Of a DNA stretch of 64,000 nt, positions 26,684 through 36,400 are shown piece by piece. Positions within the stretch are counted from its first letter, which is position 1; every line of letters begins with the position of its first letter. Made by a program: the position numbers and the translations under genes. A model generated the notes under the pieces. The model was not told where the DNA came from. It ran no database searches and saw nothing but the letters and a program-made list of their open reading frames with translations. The DNA is from Streptomyces chartreusis (lineage in GTDB: Bacteria; Actinomycetota; Actinomycetes; Streptomycetales; Streptomycetaceae), in the NCBI RefSeq assembly GCF_008704715.1, contig NZ_CP023689.1:9796001-9860000 (forward strand). The letters run 5' to 3'.

Positions 26684-26700
26684 ATGAAATCGCATTTCAT
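26684..26700. promoter_or_regulatory. 17-bp palindrome in divergent promoter
   Basis: ATGAAAT-CGC-ATTTCAT is perfectly symmetric and lies midway in the 81-bp gap between the NTF2-like gene and the XRE regulator. It is the likely binding site of the XRE protein. Confidence 0.65.
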
Positions 26701-26729
26701 GGCGCACGGCTCCAAAATGAGTAGCCTCG

Positions 26730-27593
26730 ATGACCATGCAGACAGTCGGAGACCTTCTACGGCAGTGGCGACATCGCCGACGACTCAGCCAACTCGACCT
26801 CGCGATCGCCGCCGACGTCTCAGCTCGCCACGTCAGCCTGGTCGAGACGGGCAAGAGCAACCCGAGCGCCGAGATGGTCCTCCGCCTCGCTGACCAGCTA
26901 GACGTGCCGCTGCGTGAGCGAAACCGCCTGCTGCTCGCGGCCGGCTTCGCACCCCGGTACTCCGAGCGCCCACTCGGTGACGACGCCCTATCGGCCGCCC
27001 GGGATGCGGTCGCGAGGGTCCTTCGGGCACATGAGCCGTACCCCGCGGTGGCGTTCGACCGCCGATGGAACATCGTGATGACCAACCGCGCGGTCGAGCC
27101 GTTCTTCACCGACGTCCATCCCGACCTTCTCCGGCCCCCGATGAACCTGGTGAGACTGGGACTCGACCCACGCGGATTCGCCCCCTTGGTCGTCAACCTG
27201 CACGACGTACGTGCGATGTTCCGCTCCCGAATCAGACGCCAACTCGCCATTGCTCCCGACACCGAACTCAACGCGCTCTACGAAGAACTACTGGAACCCA
27301 ACACCGAGGACACGCCTAAACGGTCGGTCGAATCCGATGTCGTGATCCCGATGATTCTTCGTTTCGACGGACGCGAACTCCGACTGTTCTCGACCATCAC
27401 GACATTCGGCACTCCGATGGACATCACCCTGGACGAGGTCGCGATCGAGTCGTACTACCCGGCGGATGCCGAGACCGCGGCCTACTTCGAGGAGTCCAAC
27501 AGCGACGTGCGAGCTGCGGCTTACCCGGCGCTCACTGAACGATCGGTGCGAGCTTCGATCGGAACTGCCGCAGAAGCGCGGGCTGTTCGGTGA
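26730..27593 (+). CDS. XRE-family regulator with MmyB-like domain
   Basis: A 287-residue regulator. The N-terminal HTH_3 has LLRQWRHRRRLSQLDLAIAA and VSARHVSLVETGKSNPSAEMV. The C-terminal part (about 100-265) is the MmyB-type ligand-binding domain (AVAFDRRWNIVMTNRAVEPFF), reported in relatives to bind fatty-acid-like ligands. There is no obvious Shine-Dalgarno, so it may be leaderless. Its last 62 bases overlap the convergent tryptophanase gene. Confidence 0.88.
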   Translation: MTMQTVGDLLRQWRHRRRLSQLDLAIAADVSARHVSLVETGKSNPSAEMVLRLADQLDVPLRERNRLLLAAGFAPRYSERPLGDDALSAARDAVARVLRAHEPYPAVAFDRRWNIVMTNRAVEPFFTDVHPDLLRPPMNLVRLGLDPRGFAPLVVNLHDVRAMFRSRIRRQLAIAPDTELNALYEELLEPNTEDTPKRSVESDVVIPMILRFDGRELRLFSTITTFGTPMDITLDEVAIESYYPADAETAAYFEESNSDVRAAAYPALTERSVRASIGTAAEARAVR

Positions 27594-28899
27594 TGCGCAG
27601 GCCGGGGATCAGGTGAGCGTCGCGCACCGTGCGCGCCAGTGTCTGCCCGACGTGGTCCCAATGGCTGCGGGTGTACGTCCGGCGTGGCACCGCCAGTCGC
27701 AGCAGTTCGTAGGGCGCGCTGGTGAGCGGATTGCCGTGCTCGTCCTCCGTGCCCAGGTACAGGGAGCCGAGTTCCACGGAGCGGATGCCGCCCTCCAGGT
27801 AGAGCCGGCAGGCCAGGGCCTGGCCGGGGAATTGGTGCGGCGGGATGTGCGGCAGGAGTCGGCCCGCGTTGAGGTAGAGGGCATGCAGACCCGGCGGCTC
27901 GACGATGTCGACGCCCGCAGAGCGCACGACCTGCGCCAGGTAGGCGGTGTCGTCGGCCCGGGCGCGCAGATACCCCGGTTCGGTGGCCTCGGTGAGGCCC
28001 TGGGCGACCATGTCCAGGTCGCGGCCGGCCAGTCCGCCGTATGTGGGAAAGCCTTCCGTGGCGATGAGCAGCAGTTCGCAGCGCCGGGCGAGTTCGGCGT
28101 TGTTCAGTCCGAGGAAGCCGCCGATGTGGGCGATGCCGTCCTTCTTGGCGCTCATCGCGCAGCCGTCGGCGAGCCTGAACGCCTCCTCGGCGACCTGGCG
28201 CGGGCTGTGGTCGCGGTACGCGGCCTCCCGCTGGGTGACCAGCCAGGCGTTCTCCGCGAACCGTGCCGCGTCCAGGATCAGGGGCACGCCGCGCTCCCGG
28301 CAGAGCGACGAGGTCAGCGTCAGGTTGGCCATGGACACCGGCTGGCCACCGCCACCGTTGTTGGTGATCGTCATGATCACCGCGGCGACCCGTGAACCGT
28401 CCGGTCCGTCCAGGACGGCCTTCAGACGAGCGGTGTCGATGTTCCCCTTGAACGGCTCTGTGCTGTCCAGATCCCGCGCCTCGGGACAGGGCAGGTCCCA
28501 CGCCTCGCCCCCGCTCAGGGCGACGTTGGCTCGCAGGGTGTCGAAGTGCGTGTTGCTCAGGAAGATCTTGCCGGGCCCGAGGAGGGTCGAGGCCAGCAGC
28601 CGTTCCGCCGCGCGCCCTTGGTGCACCGGCAGAATGTGCGCGTAGCCGGTCAGCTCCCGGACGGTGTCGTGGAAGCGGTGGAAGGAGCGTGACCCGGCGT
28701 ACGACTCGTCCCCCTCCATCCCTGCGGCCAGTTGAGCGGCTGACAGGGCGCCGGTCCCCGAGTCGGTGAGCAGGTCGACGGTGACTTCGTCGGCCCGCAG
28801 GTCGAAGAGGTTGTAGTGGACTCGGGCGAGCGCGGCCTGCCGCTGCTCGCGGGTGGTGACGGGGATCGGCTCGACAACCTTGATCCGGTACGGCTCCAC
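27532..28899 (-). CDS. tnaA: Tryptophanase (beta-eliminating lyase)
   Basis: A 455-residue PLP enzyme, close to the length of E. coli TnaA (471). The tryptophanase/TPL features are clear: the phosphate-loop region VHQGRAAERLL, FLSNTHFDTLRANV, IMTITNNGGGGQPVS, PLILDAARFAENAW, and the PLP-lysine motif SAKKDGIAHIGG with the lysine pair at 252-253. It converts L-tryptophan to indole, pyruvate and ammonia, and may act on prenylated tryptophan. The GTG at 28899 has AAGGGA 8 bases upstream. It follows the prenyltransferase gene on the same strand. This pair matches the logic of known Streptomyces IptA/tryptophanase loci, which make prenylated indole compounds. Confidence 0.9.
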   Translation of the reverse strand: MEPYRIKVVEPIPVTTREQRQAALARVHYNLFDLRADEVTVDLLTDSGTGALSAAQLAAGMEGDESYAGSRSFHRFHDTVRELTGYAHILPVHQGRAAERLLASTLLGPGKIFLSNTHFDTLRANVALSGGEAWDLPCPEARDLDSTEPFKGNIDTARLKAVLDGPDGSRVAAVIMTITNNGGGGQPVSMANLTLTSSLCRERGVPLILDAARFAENAWLVTQREAAYRDHSPRQVAEEAFRLADGCAMSAKKDGIAHIGGFLGLNNAELARRCELLLIATEGFPTYGGLAGRDLDMVAQGLTEATEPGYLRARADDTAYLAQVVRSAGVDIVEPPGLHALYLNAGRLLPHIPPHQFPGQALACRLYLEGGIRSVELGSLYLGTEDEHGNPLTSAPYELLRLAVPRRTYTRSHWDHVGQTLARTVRDAHLIPGLRITEQPALLRQFRSKLAPIVQ

Positions 28900-28916
28900 G
28901 GTCGGTTTCCCTTCGG

Positions 28917-28944
28917 GACATGCGACATGCGACATGAGACATGC
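28917..28944. repeat. Four tandem 7-bp units (GACATGC)
   Basis: GACATGC, GACATGC, GACATGA, GACATGC in exact register. They sit in the 70-bp spacer between the prenyltransferase stop and the tryptophanase start, 18 bases upstream of that GTG. A 7-bp unit is not a multiple of 3, so copy-number change would shift frame for any upstream start. Confidence 0.7.
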
Positions 28945-28969
28945 GTAGGTGCGCGGGTCGGGTACGGGC

Positions 28970-30220
28970 TCAGCTGATGCGGTCCGCGGCGCGGCGGCTG
29001 TCTGCCGGGCTTGAGGGTCCGGCGTCCTCCCGCGGCGGGAACACGCGGTACGCCTCGGGGGAGAGGTAGACGGTGATCCGCGGTGCCTGCCGGCCCGCCT
29101 GGACAAGGCTCAGGTACGGGATGAGGCCCACCCCCGCGCTCAGCCGCCGAGTGGTGAGCGCGGCGAGGGCACGGTCGAGCGGGGCGTTGTGAATCCCGTA
29201 GTGCCGCAGGAGTTCTACGGCGTGGTCGCGTGCCGCCCGGTCGTCGCGGACGTAGGCGCGGACGGGCACGTAGAGGCTGTGCCCGGTGGGACGGTCGGCG
29301 GCCGTGTCGGTGAACGAGTAGCAGGAGATGAGCGGAAGTTGGCTGAAGGGCTCGTCCCCGCCGATCCGGCGGCACAGCTCCGCGACACGTTCGGGAGACG
29401 CCCCGGGCGCGAGCCGGGTCGCGTCCGTCGCGTCGGCGGCCGTGGCGTGATGGTGGGCGACGTAGACCTTCACCCGCGGCTCGGCCCACGGGCCCACGTC
29501 CAGGGCGAAGAACATGAAGGTGGCCCGCTCGGGGAAGCGCGGGCGGAGGTAGCTCCGTACGGACTCGTAGGCCCGTCCGTGACCGAGTCTGGTCATGGCC
29601 TCGCCGACGGTCTCCATGCTCCGCTCGGCTCCCCGCGAGCCCGCGTTGAGGTACACCTTGAGCCCCGGGGGCCCGCTCGGCCGCAGCTCCAGGGCGCTCC
29701 ACAGGGTCAGCGGCCCGTGCGGCGCCGGCGGGAGGAAGAGGTCGCTCACGCGTGTCAACTCGTCGAGGCGATAACCCCATTGCGCCGCCAGCCGTCCTAC
29801 GGCCGCCCATGCCGCGCAGGCGTTGTCCGGCAGCGCCCGGGCGGCGCAGCCCGGCTCGACCAGCATGCGCAGCAGCGGGGGCCCGTCGGCAGGGAATGTC
29901 AGCGAGAACTCGACCGGCGTGTGATCGTCCGACACGAACGACGGTGAGGCCGGAGGGTCCGTCAGCGGCCGGTCGGCGGCCGGACCCAACAGATCGGTCA
30001 GCACCCGCTGGTGGGCGGTCCGCCGCTGCGCGTCGATGCCGACCAGATCGCACAGCCGTCCAAGCTGCCCGGCGGTGAAAGCGCCCAGCCGGTCCGGCTC
30101 GGAACGCTCCGCGGTCGCCGCCTCCGGCCTTTCGGTTCCCCGCAGCGGGCCGAACCCCGGGGCCCCTGTGCCCGCAGCCCGCTCAGTCGGTCCGGCACAC
30201 GGTTCCGTGTACGCGTTCAT
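28970..30220 (-). CDS. DMATS-type aromatic (indole) prenyltransferase
   Basis: A 416-residue protein with the ABBA prenyltransferase (DMATS) pattern: TPVEFSLTFPADGPPLLRML, LKVYLNAGSRG, ATFMFFALDVGPW, PRVKVYVAHHHA, LISCYSFTD, and the ending APRITVYLSPEAYRVF. The paired K-x-Y strand motifs bind the dimethylallyl diphosphate. It belongs with the Streptomyces tryptophan dimethylallyltransferases (the IptA/SCO7467 group; the ring position, 5, 6 or 7, is not readable). The ATG at 30220 has GGGAG upstream. The N-terminal 45 residues are low-complexity. It is in an operon with tnaA and divergent from the nSTAND regulator. Confidence 0.9.
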   Translation of the reverse strand: MNAYTEPCAGPTERAAGTGAPGFGPLRGTERPEAATAERSEPDRLGAFTAGQLGRLCDLVGIDAQRRTAHQRVLTDLLGPAADRPLTDPPASPSFVSDDHTPVEFSLTFPADGPPLLRMLVEPGCAARALPDNACAAWAAVGRLAAQWGYRLDELTRVSDLFLPPAPHGPLTLWSALELRPSGPPGLKVYLNAGSRGAERSMETVGEAMTRLGHGRAYESVRSYLRPRFPERATFMFFALDVGPWAEPRVKVYVAHHHATAADATDATRLAPGASPERVAELCRRIGGDEPFSQLPLISCYSFTDTAADRPTGHSLYVPVRAYVRDDRAARDHAVELLRHYGIHNAPLDRALAALTTRRLSAGVGLIPYLSLVQAGRQAPRITVYLSPEAYRVFPPREDAGPSSPADSRRAADRIS

Positions 30221-30349
30221 ACGTTCTCCCGATTCGGTAGTGCTCGCGGATCGGTGCGCGGGCAGGGCGCTACGCGGCCCACGCCGGCTTCCGATGGTTT
30301 TCCGGCCCTCGTCACGGGGCCCGGCACTTCCGTTTTTAGCCAGTTCCGG

Positions 30350-30396
30350 TTGTTCACGATCGGCGCGCTGGTGCTGAACAAACGCATGGTGAACAA
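30350..30396. promoter_or_regulatory. Three TGAACAA-type half-sites
   Basis: TTGTTCAC (30350-30357), CTGAACAA (30374-30381) and GTGAACAA (30389-30396): one inverted and two direct copies 15 bp apart. They lie in the 205-bp divergent gap, 30-76 bp before the nSTAND gene start. They are a candidate regulator binding array for the prenyl-indole genes. Confidence 0.5.
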
Positions 30397-30425
30397 TCCG
30401 AATGACTCGGGGGAGGTACGTACAG

Positions 30426-33302
30426 GTGCCACGTGGAGAGCGTCCGCTGGCAGCGGACGGCGGACCATTGCTGGATTTCGCCGCGAAATTACGGAAGGTG
30501 CGGGAGGAAGCCGGCAGTCCCACCTACCGGGACCTCGCCAGGCGGGCGCACTATTCGATCGCGACACTCTCCGGAGCCGCATCGGGACGCCAACTGCCGA
30601 CGCTGGCCGTCACCCTCGCCTACGTCCGTGCGTGCGGCGGTGACGAGGGCGAATGGGAGCGGATCTGGCGCAGGACGGCCGCCGAGTGCGCTTCCAATGC
30701 CGCCTCGGATCCGGACCAGGCCCGCGATTCGGCCTCTCCGCCCTATGTCGGGCTGGCGCCTTTCCAACAGTCCGATGCCGACACGTTCTTCGGCCGTGAG
30801 AACCTCACGAACAGACTGGTCGAACACCTGAGGAGAAAGAGGTTCCTAGTTCTGTTCGGGGCCTCGGGATCCGGAAAGTCCTCCGTGCTGCGCGCCGGAG
30901 TGCTTCCGAAATTCGCCGGAACCCCCGCCCTGATTCTCACTCCCGGCGCACGCCCATTGGAGGAGTGCGCGATCCAGCTCGCGGCCCGCGCTCACGTCAG
31001 CCCCGGGACCCTGCACGCCGAACTCGCGGCAGAACCACGCACACTGCACCGCGCGGTGCGGCAGATCCTGGCCGGCTCACCGATCCCGGCCCACGAACTC
31101 CTCGTCATCGTCGACCAGTTCGAGGAAGTGTTCACTCTCTGCCGCAGCACGGAGGAGCGCGACGCCTTCCTCGCAGCGCTCCTGCACGCCACCCAGACCC
31201 CCGACAGCAACTGTCGCGTCGCCCTCGCCGTACGGTCCGACTTCTACGCGCACTGCACCCGGCTCCCCGCTCTCGTCGAAGCCATGGTCGACGCCCACAT
31301 CCCCGTCGGCCCGATGACCACCGACGAACTACGGTCGGCCATCGTCCGTCCCGCCACCCGCGCCGGACTGACCGTCGAGGGCGCCCTCCTCGCGACCCTC
31401 ACAGCCGACGCCCACGGCCGACCCGGCGCACTGCCCCTACTCTCACACGCCCTCCTGGAGACCTGGCACCGCCGACGCGGCAACGCCCTCACCCTCGCCG
31501 CATTCCAGACAGCAGGCGGCTTCGAGGGCGCCCTCGCCCAGACCGCCGAAGCCTTCCACGCCGGCCTGAGCGACACCCAGCAGATGATCACCCGACGGCT
31601 CTTCGTGCGGCTCATTGCCTTGGGCGAGGGCACAGAGGACACCAAGCGCCGCGTAGCACGCCACGAACTCGACGACACCCCCGACACCGTGCTGGTTCTC
31701 GAACAGGCCACAAAGGCACGACTGTTGACCGTCGACCGCGATCACATCGAAATCACCCACGAGGCACTGATCCGCTGCTGGCCCCGGCTCGGCGGCTGGC
31801 TGAGCGAGAACCGCGATCAACTGCGCCTGCACCGCGCACTCACCGAGGCCACCACCGTCTGGCAGTCACTGGACCGCGACCCCGACACCGTCTACCGCGG
31901 AGTGCGTCTGGCCGCCGTGAAAGACCTCCCCAAGGACGCACTGACCTCACGGGAACGCGCCTTCCTCGACGCGAGCGAGAGGGCGGAGCAGGCGGAGGCC
32001 CTGCACGCACGCCACCGGGTCCGCCGCCGGCGCCGACTCGTCGCGGCCCTCGCCGTCCTCCTCGTCTGCGCCGTAACCGCCGTCGGATTCGCCGTACGCA
32101 CCCAGCAGATCGTCGACGCGCAGCGCAATCACGTCCTCGCGCTCAAGGCGGTCGAGAACTCGATGGCGCTGCGGACCCGCGACAGCTCACTCGCCACCCA
32201 ACTCGCCCTGGCCGCACACCAGGTGGAATCGACCCAGGCCACCCGCAACGGTCTCCTCAGCGTGCTGCCACGCACACTCACCGGACACGTCCGCGCAATG
32301 GCCGTCACCCTCGACGGCCGCACCCTGGCCACGGCGCACGACGACGCCGCCCTCCGGCTGTGGGACCTGACGGATCCCCATCACCCGGTCCATCTGGGCA
32401 CCCACCACGACCACAACAAAGACGCCATCGCCATGGCCTTCAGCCCTCGCGGAAACACACTGATCGCCGTCGGCCGAGACAGGGCGATCCGGCTCTGGAA
32501 CGTGACCGACTTCCGCAACCCGCGCCTTCTGTCGACGACGCGGACGCGCCACGCCGACATCGTCTTCTCGGTGGCCGTGAGCCCGGACGGCCAGACCGCC
32601 GCCACCGGCAGCTACGACGACACGATCCGCCTGTGGAACGTGAGCAACCCGGCCCGCCCCCGCCTCCTCGACGAACTGACCGGCCACTCCCGCAACGTCA
32701 AACCGGTCGCCTTCAGCCCCGACGGCACCACGCTGGCCTCCGGCTCCGACGACCGCAGCGTCCGCCTGTGGGACGTCGCCGACCCACGCCACGCGTCCAC
32801 CATCGCCGTGCTCAAGGGCCATGACAACTTCGTCGACGCCCTCGCCTACACCCGGGACGGCCGTACCCTCCTCTCCGGCAGCGACGACCACACGGCATTC
32901 CTGTGGGACGTGTCCGACCCGCGCCACCACCGTCGGCTGGGCCGACTCGAAGGCCACACCGACGTGATCCCCTCAGCGGAGTTCACTCCTGACGGCCGCA
33001 TGGTGGTCACGGCCGCACTGGACGGCACGGTACGTCTCTGGACAACGACCGACCGCTCGCGCCCCGCCGAACGGGCCTCACTGGCTGCCCTCTCCGGAGG
33101 GCTCGCGGCGGTACTCCCGCTCTCGGCCCACGGCACGATCGTCACACTGAGCAACGACCAGGCAGTCGAGATCTGGAACACCGACCCGAGCAGGGCACTC
33201 GCCCACGCCTGCGCGCATGTCCGCACCCCCATCAGCCGCGCCCAGTGGTCCCGCCACTTCCCCGGCCTCGACTACCGCCCGCCCTGCGCCGACCGCACAT
33301 GA
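30426..33302 (+). CDS. HTH-nSTAND-WD40 regulator
   Basis: A 958-residue multidomain protein. An N-terminal XRE-like HTH (about 8-70; KLRKVREEAGSPTYRDLARR) leads into an nSTAND1 NTPase: FFGRENLTNRLVEHL, Walker A FGASGSGKSS, Walker B VIVDQFEEVF. A single membrane helix (about 535-555; LVAALAVLLVCAVTAVGFAV) follows an arginine-rich stretch. The C-terminus has seven WD40 blades, each ending in RLWDL/RLWNV-type repeats, so a complete propeller. GTG 30426 is chosen for GGGGGAGG 9 bases upstream. Codon 22 is TTA (30489-30491), so translation may depend on bldA. Position and divergence make it the probable regulator of the tnaA/prenyltransferase pair; that is inference. Confidence 0.9.
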   Translation: MPRGERPLAADGGPLLDFAAKLRKVREEAGSPTYRDLARRAHYSIATLSGAASGRQLPTLAVTLAYVRACGGDEGEWERIWRRTAAECASNAASDPDQARDSASPPYVGLAPFQQSDADTFFGRENLTNRLVEHLRRKRFLVLFGASGSGKSSVLRAGVLPKFAGTPALILTPGARPLEECAIQLAARAHVSPGTLHAELAAEPRTLHRAVRQILAGSPIPAHELLVIVDQFEEVFTLCRSTEERDAFLAALLHATQTPDSNCRVALAVRSDFYAHCTRLPALVEAMVDAHIPVGPMTTDELRSAIVRPATRAGLTVEGALLATLTADAHGRPGALPLLSHALLETWHRRRGNALTLAAFQTAGGFEGALAQTAEAFHAGLSDTQQMITRRLFVRLIALGEGTEDTKRRVARHELDDTPDTVLVLEQATKARLLTVDRDHIEITHEALIRCWPRLGGWLSENRDQLRLHRALTEATTVWQSLDRDPDTVYRGVRLAAVKDLPKDALTSRERAFLDASERAEQAEALHARHRVRRRRRLVAALAVLLVCAVTAVGFAVRTQQIVDAQRNHVLALKAVENSMALRTRDSSLATQLALAAHQVESTQATRNGLLSVLPRTLTGHVRAMAVTLDGRTLATAHDDAALRLWDLTDPHHPVHLGTHHDHNKDAIAMAFSPRGNTLIAVGRDRAIRLWNVTDFRNPRLLSTTRTRHADIVFSVAVSPDGQTAATGSYDDTIRLWNVSNPARPRLLDELTGHSRNVKPVAFSPDGTTLASGSDDRSVRLWDVADPRHASTIAVLKGHDNFVDALAYTRDGRTLLSGSDDHTAFLWDVSDPRHHRRLGRLEGHTDVIPSAEFTPDGRMVVTAALDGTVRLWTTTDRSRPAERASLAALSGGLAAVLPLSAHGTIVTLSNDQAVEIWNTDPSRALAHACAHVRTPISRAQWSRHFPGLDYRPPCADRT

Positions 33303-33424
33303 ATCACCCTGCGGAGCACCGAGCACCCCACACGAACAGGCCAATCCCTCCCTTCTACTTATTTCGCAACGGCCCCTGAGAACCGAACGCACCCCCTGCG
33401 CGTGATACCGGAGAACGCGTTGGC

Positions 33425-36400
33425 ATGCACAGGAGAGCGGGGGAAACGCGAGTGGGATCCACAGCACGCGCGAGAACGGCGGCACTGGCCGCAGTGGTGG
33501 CCGGGGCGCTGGTCACGGGGGCGTTATCGGCGGGCGGCCAGCCGGCGCAAGCCGCCGGCTCCGCAAGGCATGACGGGACGAAGACCCCGTCGAACGCGAA
33601 GCCCCCGGCGAACGTCACGCTGATCACCGGCGACCGAGTGGTCGTCGGCTCCGACGGCCAGGTGGTCCAACTCGTGCGCGGCAAGGGCCGCCAGAACATC
33701 GGCTTCTCGGTGCGACGCGAGGCGGACCACACCTACGTCGTCCCGCAGGACGCCCTGCGCCTGGTCGCGGACGGCGTCCTCGACCGGCGACTGTTCGACG
33801 TCGCGCAGCTGGTGAGGGACAGGTACGACGACACGCATCGCGCCACGTTGCCGCTGATCGTCGGCTATGGGAAGGACGGCGCCGACTCGCGAGACCTGGC
33901 CGGCGGTGACCCGTTCGCGGGCGTTGCCGTCCGGGAACGTCGCGCGCTGCCCGCGGTTGGCGGTGAGGCATTCAAGGCGCCCAAGTCCGGTGCCGCGGAG
34001 CTGTGGGCGGCGCTCACAGGCCGCACTTCGGCCCGTACGTCAAGCGGTGCAGCCGCTTCCGAAAGCCCCGTCGACCATGTCTGGCTGGACGCGAAGGTCA
34101 AGGCTTCCCTGGCGGAGAGCGTGCCGCAGATCGGCGCGCCCACCATGTGGAACTCGGGGTACACGGGCAAGGGCGTCAAGGTCGCCGTACTGGACACGGG
34201 CGTGGACCAGACCCACCCGGACCTCAACGGCGTCGAGATCGCACAGAAGAACTTCAGCGAAGCACCCGACGCCAAGGACCGTTTCGGGCACGGTACGCAC
34301 GTTGCCTCCATCCTCGCCGGAAGCGGCGCGAAGTCGGGCGGCCGCTACAAGGGCGTGGCGCCCGACGCGAAGCTGCTGGACGGCAAGGTCCTGGCCGATG
34401 ACGGCTTCGGACAGATCTCGAACATCGTCGCCGGCATGCAGTGGGCCGTCGACCAGGGCGCGCAGATCGTCAACATGAGCCTGGGCTCTCCCGACACCCC
34501 GGGCATCGACCCGATGGAGGCGGCCATCGCACGCCTCTCCGGCAAGGCCCTGTTCGTGGTGGCCGCCGGCAACGACGGCGACGAGCCCCGCACGCTCGGG
34601 TCGCCCGGCAGCTCCCCCGCGGCACTCACCGTCGGCGCCGTCGACAAGCAGGACCAGATCGCCGACTTCTCCAGCCGCGGCCCGAACCTCGACGGCACGC
34701 CCAAGCCGGACATCACCGGCCCCGGCGTGGACATCACCGCCGCCCTGACCACACAGAGCGAAGAGCCCTCGAGCGAGGGCTACATATCGCAATCCGGCAC
34801 GTCGATGGCCTCCCCGCACGTCGCGGGCGCCGCCGCCCTGGTGCTCCAGCAGCACCCGGACTGGAGCGGAGCCCGGCTGAAGGCACTCCTGACCGGATCG
34901 GCCAAGCCCAACCCCCTGCTGAACGCCCATCAGCAGGGCGCGGGCCGGGTGGACCTGGCGCGCGCCGCCACGGCCTCGGTCGTCTCCGAACCCGGCTCCC
35001 TCGGCTTCGGCACACAGGCCTGGCCGCACGCCGACGACAAGCCGGCCGCCAAGACCCTCACCTACCGCAACTACGGCACCCAGGCCGTCACCCTGCGGCT
35101 GACCGCCACCGGCACCGACTCCTCGGGCCGCCCCGCCCCTGATGGCATGTTCACCGTCAAAGACTCCCAGCTCACCGTTCCGGCCGGAGGCACCGCGAAG
35201 ACGACCGTCACCGCCGACACGAGCAAGGGCAGCGTCGACGGCGTCTTCGGCGGCACAGTGCTGGCATCGGGAGACGGCCAACAGGTACGCACCGGACTGG
35301 TGGTCGAGCGAGAGGTGGAGTCGTACGACGTCACAGTGCGGCACATCGACGCCGACGGCGCGAACCCGCCCACCTACGCGACGACGATCAACCCCGGCGA
35401 CGGACTCGGCAAGTTCGTGGAGCTGCCGTACAGCGAGAACGGCACGGTGGTCCAGCGGCTGCCCAAGGGCTCCTACCAACTGGAGAGCCTCGTCTTCGCC
35501 AAGGACAACGAGGTGGGCTTCTTCGTCCAGCCGGTGCTGGACGTGACCCGGAACGTCACGGTCACCCTCGACTCCCGCAAGGCCAAGCCGTTCGCCGTGA
35601 AGGCCCCGGATCCGGCCGCGAAGCTCGTCACGTCCATCGTCGGCTACTACGACGAAGCCATAGGCGTGTCCAACACCTGGTCCAGCAACGGGATCCCGCC
35701 GATGCGCACCGCCGCCGTCGGCCCGGCATCCCCGACGATGCGGGCCCAGTTCAACGGAGTGTGGAAGAACCCCGGCGCGGCCGGCAAGAACGTCGACTAC
35801 CGACTCGCCTTCAACCGCAAGGGCAGCTTCTTCACCGGTCTGACCCGCACCGTCACCCGGGCCGATGTCGCCGAGGTCAAGCTCGGCTTCGGCACCTCCG
35901 TCACCGGCGCCAAGGGCCAGCTCCACATCACGCCGCTCGACGAACGCGGCATGAACATCGGCATCCAGGACCCACAGGAACAGAACCTGCCGCAGTCCAC
36001 CACGCACTACCTCACCACGGCCGACGTGCGCTGGTCCTGGACGGCCGCGCAGCTCAGCTCCAGCAGTGAGGTGCGCATGATGTTCTGGAGGAACCTGGTG
36101 ACCTACAAGCCGGGCTCCACCCACACACTGAAGTTCAACACCGGCGTGGTCGGCCCGGACCTCGCGGCAGGGAGCCGGGAGGAGCAGGGCGCCGAGCGGA
36201 CCGGCGACCTCATCAGCGCCAGGATCCCGCTCTTCAACGACGGCAGCGGCAACCTGGGATCCTCGATCGTCACCAGCGGCTTCGCCCGCCTCGAATCCGG
36301 CGGCCGCGTGCTCGGCGAGGGCCCTGCCACCGACTGGCTGAACGCCGAAGTGCCCGCCGCCTCCGCCCCGTACCGCCTGACGCTCGAGGCGAGCCGCTCC

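Noticed and set aside
27466..28395. Plus-strand frame over the tryptophanase gene
   Set aside because: Tryptophanase motifs on the minus strand are unambiguous, and the plus frame has no family character.
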